From contig JARFXM010000007.1 of NCBI GenBank assembly GCA_029532625.1, positions 310,001 through 374,000 of the forward strand: a stretch of DNA of 64,000 nucleotides. Direction: 5' to 3'. The DNA comes from Lomentospora prolificans (Eukaryota; Ascomycota; Sordariomycetes; Microascales; Microascaceae). Within the stretch, counting starts at the first letter, position 1. The number at the start of each line of letters is the position of its first letter. Both the position numbers and the translations under genes were made by a program. The notes beneath the pieces are model-generated. The model was not told the DNA's origin, searched no databases, and was given only the letters and a program-made list of their open reading frames with translations. Below, one piece after another: positions 11,872 to 21,679 of the stretch.

Positions 11872-14800
11872 TAGATCCGGCCTGGCAGCGCGATTGACTC
11901 AGACCTGATGAGACCTATGCATTGTGTTGAGACTATGCATGTATCTGAGTCTGCCTGTACATATGTGTAGAATAGCGAAGTGTCGACTGCACATTGCGAG
12001 ACACTGTCTATATTCACTGCCAGCACAGCAGAGGGTCTTTTGTCCATCTCAACCTCATCGCGAATATGCACGTGAGCCCACTAGTGCCGGCGACAATCAC
12101 AAACATCCACCGGCGGTGAGCCTTTGAAGATAATATCCATGTGATGAAATTGGGAGCGTGTGCAGGGAAATACAAAAAAAAGTCTGTCCAATAAGGCAGT
12201 TTTCGCCAAGGCGCCGAGAGCCGGCCGTTGAACACGGGGTATATCAACCAAAGTCTCTTCCCATGGCCCCGGCTTTGTCGATTCGGGTCTAGTAAGTCAA
12301 ATGGGAGTAACATTATTAGGCAGGAACGCCATCACGAGTCTGTCAAGCTGGCTCGCATCGTCATTTTTTGGGGCCTGGAGTCGACTAGAGTGCAGGCCGG
12401 TCGTCATACATCGTGGCGTTGGTATTTAGGTACTGGCTCTTGGCCTTTAAGTACGAGCGTGGCTCTGGCGAGCGTTTTTTTAGGGGGCTTAGCCGTGATG
12501 GAGGATGGATTTCTATTTCTCTAGAGTCTTGGATGAGCACTTGAAGACCGTCAAGGCAGCTGGTATGGATATGAGCTGACAAGGTGGTATTAAGCCTAAC
12601 CCTTATTACCGACGCAATAACACCGCCTCTGTTTTCGATTTGCTGAACTGCCTTTAGAGATCTTTACCTCGCTCACATAGAAACTATGGTAATAACACAT
12701 GGGCCTTAGCACCCGTCCCATCGGACGGACACGGCGTGGTTTGTCCGTTCCACACAAAAGGCGAGAAACATCGGGTATCAATCGCGGATCGTGCTTGCTG
12801 CTCGAGTAGTAATTCATTCATTCAGGATGATCCTTTTGCGCGAACTTTGACAGCATGCATGCTTTGCCAATGCTTGTGTGTGTTCATATCTGCGTATGTA
12901 ATTTCTGCACTGCGTCGATGCAGTCTAGGAGACTTGAGGAAATCCTAATCGAGATTTCTTTTATTAGGTTTTGTATTATCGTCATAACCGTAGCCTTATA
13001 AGTAGCTCGCAGATCCGGGCAACCTGTGCGAGTGATGAACAGATCTGCTAATTAGGCTCAGTGCTACCAAGGTACATGATTCTTTTCTGTGTGCAAGTGC
13101 CACAACGGCGGCATACGATGTACGTGCATCACGTTGACAGGCGTAGATATGGGATGTTAGCTACGGACTGTCAAGTCCCAGGAGGTCGATGACTCCTCGG
13201 CGAGAAGGGGGTTTTGCGAACCGCCCATGTAAGGCGGACTGCCCATCAAAAGATCGTTGCATTCTTCTTCTCCACTTGTCCCCTTCGAAACCAACGCTAA
13301 GTTGGGAGGATGCAGCCCCGGCAACAGGGGTGGAGACTCGGATTTTTCCATCACGGGGAGGGTTATTAGTAGAGTGGCCAGGCGTGTCCGCTCGTCTGTA
13401 CTTTTTGAGCCATGAGTATTATTAATGCTGGCAAAGCGAACCTGGTCTGGTTGTCCAGCCCTCTCAGGGCCATTTATGGATCGGGGAATGAATGTTCCCC
13501 TATCCATTTTCGGCCATCTAGCCCTAGGATCCTAGTTTCTTCCTCGAAAAATGATTTCTGTTTTGGAGGGGAACAAACAGGCTCAGGAGTAACACAAAGT
13601 TTTGATTGGAAGGTGGAAATTTCGGGTTAAAGGGCACAGGCGGGAAGCACGGCAGACCTGAGTCGCACGAGGCGCCAACGGCTCGCGCAAAGCCTGCCTG
13701 AAATGGTCCGAAATGGCCGGCGTCAGGGGCAGGCAGCCCAATTCGGCAGGTTCCTGGGCTTCGCCTTGAACGTTTTAAAATTGCAAACGATGACACCTCG
13801 CACAAGGAAACTTTGGGCGGCCAATCCGAGGGATGATGATAACCGCGAGACAACCCGCGGAAACCTGGCGCAATGGCTGGTCGCGCCAAGATGACTTCTG
13901 AACACCCAGAAACGTGTGCCTCCTCAGAACGATGGGGGAAAATAAGAGGAGAAGAAGGGAACACAGTCCCGTCCGTATTTTGCCTTTTGTTTTTCTTTTT
14001 TGAGTCAGCTTCTCAATAGTCTGGTGCCCCTGCCTCTCTTCATGCTTCGTATGTTGACGTGCACACGTAGGTATCTCGTAACACTGAGGGAAGAAAGAGA
14101 CGAACACGACAAAAAAGAACGAGCCTATTTTAGCGACATATTCCTTCGCGGGAAAACTGGCGGAGCCCGTCCACGGAAAGCGGCAGAGGCATTCCCGGGT
14201 TTCTGGTGGTCCCGGTATTGGTGCCAATTTGTTCCCATTCCAGGCGGAATAAATTAAAAAAGGAAAAGCTGTCATCGCTGAGAGCCATCATCTCAGCACA
14301 TTGCTTGTCTCATGATGTGCCAAGCCTGAACATTGGCGGCACGAATCGATGGCTGGGATCCGTCTTATTGCTTGTGCTGGCGATAGGAAGTTGACTGAGG
14401 CTGTCTCTGTCTCACGGAAACGCCCAGAATGCTGCGCCATTGCAGTGCATTTGACCGCCTGGCCAGGCGTTGGAACGGTCATTTCGCGCCTTCCTTCATG
14501 GTCTCGCACTCGGTTCAGGTTCTCACAAAACCCCTGTTTGCTCTCATCAAATGGGCCCACTTATTTCCTGAAATGGAAAGGGGCTCACCTGCGCCCCTGG
14601 CATGTGCCTGGCATCTCTCGGAGCTAGCCAATAATAGGTCGGTGGCTCGCGGTCTGCTGTCCAATCCCTATGCAACCAGGCATGCGAGATGAGGCAGCGC
14701 CAGGACCCGGACTCTTGGCTGATTGGGAGCCTTTTGGGCTTTTCTTCCTTGCATTGAGGGAAGGCGGCCCTTCCTGTTCCTCTGGTAGGCCTCATCTCCC

Positions 14801-15447
14801 CGGGAAGCTCCTCGTAAAATTACGCATACGGTTCAGGCACGCCAGAAAAAGAAAAGTGAACAAGATACTTCCGTGTCGTTACTCGCCAACGCCAACACCT
14901 TGCTCCATGCTCCACAACACACTAGCATCCACGGGCCTACTATAGTAGTTTGGACGAGGGGGGAAATATCCACTCTGTTGGGCGGCGGCGTCTGAGCATT
15001 TTCCAAATAAGCAATGGAGGCCATTGTTGGCTCGCCGCCGAGACAAACCCTCGCCTCATAACGGAGCCGTTGGCCCCCCTAAATGGAGCTTGTGGCCTCC
15101 CTCCTTCTCCTCCTTCTCCTTTCCCTCTTCCCCATCCCACTTACAGACATTCTTTTTTAATAGTCAAGAAGGCCCTCAAGTCCACTTTGGATTCGATTGT
15201 CTTTCGTTTTTGCTTTTTTAATAAACGCCTACTTCCAGTCTCTCGTTAATCCACTCTTTGTTTTGACATTCACCAGCTCCGGCTGTCTTGAGTCTTGCCT
15301 CGCCACCAGTTGTCTTGGATATTCGTCCTGACGACCTCCCCCTTTTTAAAGATCCAATAGTCCGAAAAGAGCTTTCGAGTCTCCAGATCTTTTCTTTTTC
15401 TCTCGAATTTCCAGACCAACAGATATTTGTTGATTTATCTAGTCAAA
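11872..15447. other. 3.6-kb gene-free region upstream of the Crh gene
   Basis: The longest stretch here without a protein gene I can support. Frames of 60-170 codons occur on both strands but are scattered, overlap in several phases and carry no domain. Composition is mixed with local AT-rich patches (12.9-13.1 kb) and a small inverted repeat CTCGCA...TGCGAG near 13006. The last 360 bp are strongly pyrimidine-rich. It may hold a large promoter or non-coding RNA; nothing in the sequence decides this. Confidence 0.45.
15086..15447 (+). promoter_or_regulatory. Pyrimidine-rich core promoter and leader
   Basis: The stretch just upstream of the Crh-type gene contains long CT blocks (CTCCTTCTCCTTTCC and similar near 15100-15140) followed by T- and CT-rich sequence up to the start codon. 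CT-rich leaders of this kind are typical of strongly transcribed genes in filamentous fungi and commonly precede the transcription start site. The start site itself cannot be placed from sequence. Confidence 0.4.
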
Positions 15448-16665
15448 ATGCGCTCCACCGCTATCTCCGGCGCTCTCCTCGCCCTCCTCACCGTGGTGTC
15501 TGCTCAGACTTACACTGATTGCGACCCCACCAAGAAGAGTAAGTTGGTTCCCCCCAAACAAACCACTACCACTACTACTGAGAGCTGGATGCGTTGGCGC
15601 TGAGGAGGTACGGTGCTGGTTCTTTGAAAAAGCCATGAACTAACTAGAACAAAAATAATAGCCTGCCCTGCCGACCCCGCTGTTGGTGGTGACTTCACCA
15701 TTGATTTCACAAAGGGCAAGAACTCTTTCTTTGCGCTTGCTGATGGCACCACCCTCACCTACGACAAGGAGAAGGGCGCGGTCTTCTCCATCGCCAACGA
15801 GAAGCAGGCTCCCACGATCAGCAGCCCTGGCTACATCTTCTTCGGCAAGCTTGAGGTCGACCTGATTGCCGCCCCCGGCGCTGGTATCATTACCAGCATC
15901 GTGCTTCAGTCGGACTGCCTCGACGAGATCGACTGGGAGTGGCTCGGTGGCTCCCCCGATGAGGTCCAGACCAACTACTTCTCCAAGGGTGACACGTCCA
16001 CCTACGACCGTGGCGGTGTCCACGCTGTCTCGGCCTCGACCTCGACCTTCCACACCTACACCATCGAGTGGACCAAGGATGCTCTGACCTGGTCCATCGA
16101 CGGTAACGCCGTGCGCACCCTCACTTACGCCGACGCCAAGGGTGGAAAGGAGTATCCCCAGACCCCTATGCAGGTCAAGCTCGGCACCTGGGTTGCCGGT
16201 AGGTCCGACGCGCCCGAGGGCACCGTCCAGTGGGCTGGTGGTCTCGCCAACTTCGACAATGGCCCGTCCAACGGTTACTACAAGCGCGTCGTCGTCGACG
16301 ACTACATGGGTGGCAACAAGGCCGCCAAGTCCTACGTCTACAGCGATCGCACCGGCACCTGGCAGTCCATCACCGTCGACACCGAGGGTAATGGTCTCGA
16401 GGACAAGCAGGTCGACGATGGCGATGACAAGACCACCTCGTCCTCCGTCAGCAAGCCCACCGGCTCCACCAACGGCACCGCTACCGCCGAGCCCACCAGC
16501 TCTTCCACCTCGGGCTCTGACTCTGATTCAGCTTCTTCCACCGACGACTCCGGCTCCGACGATGCCGCGGCCACTGTTGCCCCCGACTCGGGTGCTGCGG
16601 CCAAGACCCTCACCTTCGCCGCCGCGGCTCTCTCTGGTGTCGCCATCTTGGCCAACCTCTTCTAA
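15448..16665 (+). CDS. GPI-anchored Crh-type chitin-glucan transglycosylase (GH16)
   Basis: Exons 15448-15538 and 15662-16665 give 364 residues. Crh enzymes cut chitin and transfer it to beta-glucan, cross-linking the cell wall; they are anchored in membrane and wall by GPI. The signal peptide ends at about Ala19 (LLALLTVVSAQ). The conserved Cys pair region DCDPTKKTCPADP is restored across the 123-nt intron. The catalytic signature DEIDWEWLGG puts the nucleophile at Glu119, the assisting Asp at 121 and the acid/base at Glu123. Downstream blocks such as FHTYTIEW, LTWSIDGNAVRTL and PMQVKLGTW are typical of the family. Residues ~290-340 form a Ser/Thr/Asp-rich stalk and the C-terminus is a hydrophobic tail suitable for GPI attachment near DSGAAAK. 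It is most like Crh1/Utr2; I cannot tell which paralogue. No chitin-binding module is present. Confidence 0.94.
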
Positions 16666-17723
16666 ATGGACAATATTGAAAAAAAGGAAAAGATACCAAA
16701 CTAGGCGTGAGGGATGACGTTCCCTTGCGCGCAATTCAGTCATGCACATATGCCCTCCCACATTGGATACCATGTTGTTTATATAGTTTCTGAAACGAAG
16801 TAGCATCGGGGCGGCCTCGGAATTTCTGATGATGATTGAGCCACTTTTTTCTTTATATTTCCATTTTAGAGACATACAGAGAGGCTCCCAGTTGTATTTT
16901 AATGTACCGGTTTCAGGAGCAACAATTGCATCCATCTTTGAACCTTGCATCGTGACTCGACGTTCTCGCCGTGTGAGAATACTTGCAGAGGTGTAGTTAA
17001 GCAGGAACCGGCCCGGAATTGAGCCCGGTTAAAGACGCTCCATCGGCCGAGAGCCACGGCAGGGCGAAGGTGATGGGCGTGGCGAGCGACTGCATGGGTG
17101 GGCATTCCGCCAGGCGACCCAGCAAGGCGGTTTCGGTGCGCGGGCCAGGGCCAGACCGAAATCAAGTGCAACAGGACTATTCTTCAAGCCCTTGTCCAAC
17201 GGCCAGTTTTGCGACCGGCAGCGCCAACCAACTGGGCTAATTAGACCATTGCTGACCCTGGATTGCCAGCCTGAGCTAACAATGTGAAGTTGAGCTTTCA
17301 ATGTTCCAAACTTGCTGCCCTGCTGATCGTCGCCGTTGGCTAGGCGTCATTGGCGAATTGGATGGGTGGATGGGTGGATATATTTACTACAAGTATGCAC
17401 AGGCGGGGGGGCTAATTCGGAGGGCGAGCTTTTGGCGAACTACGACTGTTCGCGGACGACGGAAGGGGTCTTGGTCTCAGACTCGCCGAGCCGAACTACG
17501 TACGAAGTACGGCACGAGGAATTACTACAAAAAAAAATAAAGACTTGCGAGCTTGAGCTGTGATGGGAATTCTAGGCACCAACGGCCGCCCTTCATGATA
17601 TAAATCTCCATCCGAACCCGCCATCTCCATCTCCACCTCCCACCAACCCCAAAAGAAAGGAAAAAAGCCCGCTCCCAATCCAGTTTCTAGTTTCCCCACC
17701 ATCACCTCTCCCACCAAACAACC
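16666..17723. other. Intergenic region between Crh gene and sirtuin
   Basis: About 1.06 kb holding the 3' end of the Crh transcript and the promoter of the sirtuin. Short frames only, none recognisable. Confidence 0.5.
17599..17605 (+). promoter_or_regulatory. TATA-like element before the sirtuin gene
   Basis: TATAAAT lies 119 bp before the start codon and is followed by a CT/CA-rich leader, an arrangement consistent with a core promoter. Many fungal promoters lack functional TATA boxes, so this is a suggestion. Confidence 0.3.
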
Positions 17724-18048
17724 ATGGCCCCCCACAACGACCTCGCCCGCTTCCACAAGCTCCTCTCCACAAATCCCCGCATTCTCCTCGTCTGCGGCGC
17801 AGGGCTCTCCGCCTCCTCCGGCCTCCCGACCTTCCGCGGGGCCGGCGGTCTCTGGCGGAACCACTCAGCCATGGCGCTCGCGACGCCCGAGGCCTTTGAG
17901 CGGGATCCCGGGCTCGTGTGGTTGTTTTACGGGTATAGGAGGCACATGTCCATGAGGGCTGTTCCGAATAAGGCGCATAGGGCGCTGGCGGCGTTGGGGG
18001 AAAAGTATGAGAATGTGTTTTGTGTTTCGCAGAATGTGGATAGTGAGT

Positions 18049-18084
<36 letters not shown>

Positions 18085-18731
18085 CTTTTTTTACTTTTAC
18101 TTTTCTTTTCTTCTCTTTTTTTTTCCCGCCCGAGAATATCAACTTCTAATACCCGCAGCCAGACCTCCTCGAAAAAGCCAACTACCCAAGCTCCAAACTC
18201 CGCAAAATCCACGGATGCCTCTTCGGTCTAAAATGCACCACCGACACCTGCACCTGGCGCTCCTCCAACCACACCTCCGACCCGCTCTGGCCCATCCTCG
18301 CGCCCGCCTCCAAAGAAGACGTCGACCCGACCAAGACCCTCCCGCTGCTGGACCCGAACAACCCAGCCCCCGAGATCCCACACAGCTCCATCCCGCGGTG
18401 CCCCGAATGCGGCGACGAGACCGACGCGCTGCAGCGGCCCGACATCGTTTGGTTCGGCGAGTTCATGGACGACCGCAACATTGACGACATCCAAGCGTGG
18501 ATGGACGGCGGAGTGGACGTGGTGCTTTCGATCGGGACGTCAGAACAGGTGAGTACGGCGGTGGGGTTCTTGTCGGATGCGAGGGGGTCCGGCGCCGTGT
18601 ATGTGAACGTGAACCTGGATGCGGAGATGCCGTGGAAGTTGGACGAGTTGGACGAGGGGGATTTTGCGTTTGGGGGCGATGCGGCTGAGATACTTCCGAG
18701 GTTGTTTGAGCCGATTATTGGCGAGCTTTGA
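17724..18731 (+). CDS. SIRT5-like class III sirtuin, NAD-dependent lysine deacylase
   Basis: Exons 17724-18042 and 18163-18731 give 295 residues. Sirtuins remove acyl groups from lysine using NAD+. The NAD-binding GAGLSASSGLPTFRG motif is at residues 25-39. Tyr69 and Arg72 (FYGYRRHM) fit the Tyr-x-x-Arg pair that binds negatively charged acyl groups in SIRT5, suggesting removal of succinyl, malonyl or glutaryl groups rather than acetyl. The catalytic His is at 123 (KLRKIHG). Zinc ligands are Cys131, Cys136, Cys186 and Cys189, and RPDIVWFGE is the class III form of that loop. The intron carries 31 T just after its donor. Two acceptors four bases apart (CGCAG and CCAG) exist; only the second keeps the frame, giving QNVDN instead of the usual QNVDG. 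No obvious mitochondrial presequence, so a cytosolic or nuclear location is possible. Confidence 0.88.
18054..18084. repeat. Poly-T tract (31 nt) in sirtuin intron
   Basis: Starts 11 bases after the 5' splice site of the sirtuin intron and is followed by more T-rich sequence. It explains the unusual intron length of 120 nt. Confidence 0.85.
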
Positions 18732-18921
18732 GGTTTCTGGGAGCGTTTAGGATGGAGATGTGAGGTTGTTGTTTTTAGCCAGCAATCAATATATGTGTAA
18801 TGTTCCAAGATGATTGTTCAAACTCTCATTCCAAAAGTCTACCGAATTGACTTATAACAACACCAACAAAAACCACCCATCCTTCTCGCGCAACACAGAT
18901 TTGGTCAATATCTCCATCTTC

Positions 18922-20397
18922 TCACTGCCTCGCAACAACAACCCCAACAGCCCCAGCCCCAACCATCAAAAACGCAGCACACGCCCTAAACACCCTCACA
19001 TAGTCCCCTCCCCCGCTCGTCACGGCCAACGACGCAACGACAAACACGTTCAGCGGCACCCTCAGCACGCCGTACACCTGGCCCCTAACGGCATCATCGA
19101 CGACTCTGCCCTTGAGCACGCCGACGCAGGGCCAGTAGACGCCGACGCAGGCCTCGAAGGCGCAGAAGAGCCAAAAGGCGGCCTGCTCTCCGCGCGGGGC
19201 CGACGAGAGAGCGTAGAATATGGCGGCGGAGACGGCGAGGAGGGCGGAGAGCAAGGCGCCGTGGTTGACGGACGAGGTCGACGACGACGAAGAAGAAAGC
19301 TTGGTGAAGAGGAGGGAGGCGGCCATCATGGAGGCCATGAAGCTGGCAAAGATGGTGCCGTAGGGGAGGGGAGGAGCGGTGGAAGAGGAGGCGTGGGCGG
19401 ATGATTCGAGGGCGGGGGCCCAGAAGAAGACGAAGAGGTACATGGAGCCTTCGAACATTGTGGAGGCGAGGCCGAGGGAGAGGACGCGTTTGTTTGTGAG
19501 GGCTTTCAGCAGCAGCTGGTTTTGCGCGTTTTGCGATTTGGACGATGGTGATGGGGTCTCGCCGTAGTTTTCATCCTGTAACAGAGCAGAAACGCATCGG
19601 TCGTTAACGAAAAGAGGCAAAAAACCAAAGGAAGAGCTTCCATGCTGCCCGTGTCTAGATAGTGTATAGGACATAAGGAAAAAAAAAAAAAAAAAAAAAA
19701 AGCTTACCCATTGCCTCAGAATACAGCCCGCCGCGACCACAAGCACCCCAACCGCAACGCCAAACGGTGCCCTCCTCGTTCCCATGCCCTCCACCACCCA
19801 CTCACTCACGACGCCGCTCACGACCGCCACAACGCTATTCACGGTACTCATCGTCCCAAAGGTCGTCGCCAGCTCCAACCCGCTCTCCCGCAACCGGCGC
19901 CTCTGGAAATCCGCCACCATCCATGCATCAAACGCGCTGAAGAGCAAGCTGGTGCCCACGCCACCGAGCACGCGGCCGGCGAAGAGCAGCGGCACGCTGG
20001 GCACCATGGTCAGGAGGCACGAGAGGGCATACACGGCGCAGAAGGCGAGGCAGGCGGCGCGGCGGCCGCGGCGGTCGGCGACGGAGCCGACAAAGTAGGC
20101 GCTCAAGGCACCGGAGAGGAAGCCGGTTGTGAAGAGGAGGGGGATCAGCGGCGGCGAGACGGCGTGCTCGTCGCGGTAGAGGGAGTAGAGGTAAGGGCCC
20201 TGGAGCCAGTCCGAGGCCATGACGAGGGCGTAGACGGTGTAGAAGGGGAGCTGGGAGGCGGGTTGAGCAGCATCTTTGGAGGCGGGCTCGGTGGCTTGGG
20301 TGGTGGGCTTTTGGCGGTGCGAGCTTCGTGTGGCGAGAAGGGTGCCGCAGATGAGCAGGAGGCCTGCCAGGTTCTTTTGGTACAAATCTTCGAACAT
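18922..20397 (-). CDS. Major facilitator, MFSD5 / molybdate-anion transporter family
   Basis: Exons 20397-19708 and 19575-18922 give 447 residues with about 12 hydrophobic segments. The hallmark ASDWLQGPYLYSLY of the MFSD5 (MOT2-like) family is at residues ~60-74. The major facilitator loop motif GSVADRRGRR follows helix 2-3. Family members are linked to high-affinity molybdate uptake in algae; the substrate in fungi is not established, so 'molybdate' is by family name only. The 132-nt intron falls in the loop after the sixth helix, the usual break between the two halves, and has 23 T directly after the donor. The gene converges on the sirtuin gene with only 190 bp between stop codons, so transcripts probably overlap. 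An acidic Ser-rich stretch (STAPPL to SSSSSSTSS) lies in the second half. Confidence 0.88.
   Translation of the reverse strand: MFEDLYQKNLAGLLLICGTLLATRSSHRQKPTTQATEPASKDAAQPASQLPFYTVYALVMASDWLQGPYLYSLYRDEHAVSPPLIPLLFTTGFLSGALSAYFVGSVADRRGRRAACLAFCAVYALSCLLTMVPSVPLLFAGRVLGGVGTSLLFSAFDAWMVADFQRRRLRESGLELATTFGTMSTVNSVVAVVSGVVSEWVVEGMGTRRAPFGVAVGVLVVAAGCILRQWVSFFFFFFFFLMSYTLSRHGQHGSSSFGFLPLFVNDRCVSALLQDENYGETPSPSSKSQNAQNQLLLKALTNKRVLSLGLASTMFEGSMYLFVFFWAPALESSAHASSSTAPPLPYGTIFASFMASMMAASLLFTKLSSSSSSTSSVNHGALLSALLAVSAAIFYALSSAPRGEQAAFWLFCAFEACVGVYWPCVGVLKGRVVDDAVRGQVYGVLRVPLNVFVVASLAVTSGGGDYVRVFRACAAFLMVGAGAVGVVVARQ
19679..19701. repeat. Poly-A tract (23 nt) in transporter intron
   Basis: Reads as poly-T in the transcript of the minus-strand transporter gene and begins 7 bases into the intron, immediately after the GTAAGC donor. 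Confidence 0.85.
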
Positions 20398-21093
20398 TCT
20401 CTCGTTTCTCTTGTGAGCTCTAATGAGCTTCGTCGTGAAGATGAGGATTGGAGCGCGGAAAGGACCAACTGAGAAGCTCTAGTCGCCCTCAATCTGCTGC
20501 GACGACACGACAAGACTGAAAAAAAGATGGCACGCAGCAAACCGAGCTCCAGAGGGTCGATCGATTTCAAGCAATTGATCTCACAGCGTCGAGAACGCGA
20601 CCAATTCCTATCAAAGCTCTCATCAAGTTTGTTCAGAATCGATATACATATGTATATTCGAAATCGAGGTTCGTGGCATCTTTCCCCAGTTGTGCTGCCC
20701 CAAAATGATAGCTGTCCTCAAATGTCGTCAATTACCCGGGCCGTGCAATTGCGTTTGGTTTTGTCGAGATTGAGCGGCACTTGCCCGTTCTTGGCTCGCC
20801 AGCTACAGTCGAGCTGGGAGGCAGATGTTGCGGTAAGCGCCGTAGAATAATACCGTCTTCTTTGGCTCGCTTCTCCTTCTTTTCTTCTTCAGATTCGGTG
20901 GCCTTTGATACTTGAATGTTGAAAAAGAAATCAGATGATCCAGACATGTCCAAAACGCAGCTGCCATCAAGGTCTTTTGCCATTGACGCTCAAGAAACTC
21001 TCACCGTTTCGAATGCAGACGCCAGCACCCTTACTACCACCCCAAATTATCCTAAAAACAAGCAAAACAATCGAGTGAAAGCGCTCTGGCCTA

Positions 21094-21135
<42 letters not shown>

Positions 21136-21679
21136 GCCAATTAGAGTTTAGTATCTGACCCCGTTCTCCGAGTTCAAGCTAAATCTCCTCTTAATTCCTG
21201 TCCGACACCCCCCGAGACGGCCCCCCGCCAAGGGCAGACTCGCCAGCACGCCGGCCCACGCCCGGCGCCGAACCGGCCTCCAAGACCCGAGCTACCAAAG
21301 GAGCGCTGGCGGTCCCGCGCGGGCGAGAGACGGCCGGCGTGAATGATTTCTATTCATCAATTTGCACATACCCATCTTTCCAAATGGTCGATTGAATGCA
21401 AATCTCCAAGCTGCCTCGTACTAATTATCAAACCTTGCTGTTTTAGAAGAATAACCATTGATTATGTGCCAAAATCCTTTGTCCCAGAGTTATTATGCAT
21501 CCAAATGCCAAAATCCCATGTCCCCAACAACACCTTGTAACCCTATGGTAATAGTGTAATGTAGTCGCCCACTAAAAGCGCGATTCGTAAAACCAGACGC
21601 TCCTCAAATATGCCTTGCTCTTCCAAAGAAGCGCTATTAGAACCAAAACATCCCAAAGCTCATCACCATCGACCCTTCT
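20398..21679. other. Intergenic region with 38-nt poly-A tract
   Basis: 1.28 kb upstream of the transporter gene and downstream of the CorA-like gene. A plus-strand frame starting at 20527 has a charged start (MARSKPSSRGS) but no recognisable domain or clear splice continuation. The region also holds a poly-A run and a GC-rich patch (21200-21340) between AT-rich flanks. Confidence 0.45.
21095..21132. repeat. Poly-A homopolymer (38 nt)
   Basis: Uninterrupted A run, the longest homopolymer in the window, between genes. No element body or duplication was seen next to it. Confidence 0.85.

Noticed and set aside
19711..20472. 253-codon frame antisense to the MFSD5-type transporter
   Set aside because: Composition is Arg/Gly/Glu/Ala-rich and repetitive, mirroring GC-rich codons of the transporter; no recognisable domain.
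20527..20850. Plus-strand frame divergent from the transporter, starting MARSKPSSRGS
   Set aside because: A charged start near a divergent promoter is suggestive, and a GTAAGC donor occurs at 20831, but the downstream exon would be only a few codons and no family is recognisable.
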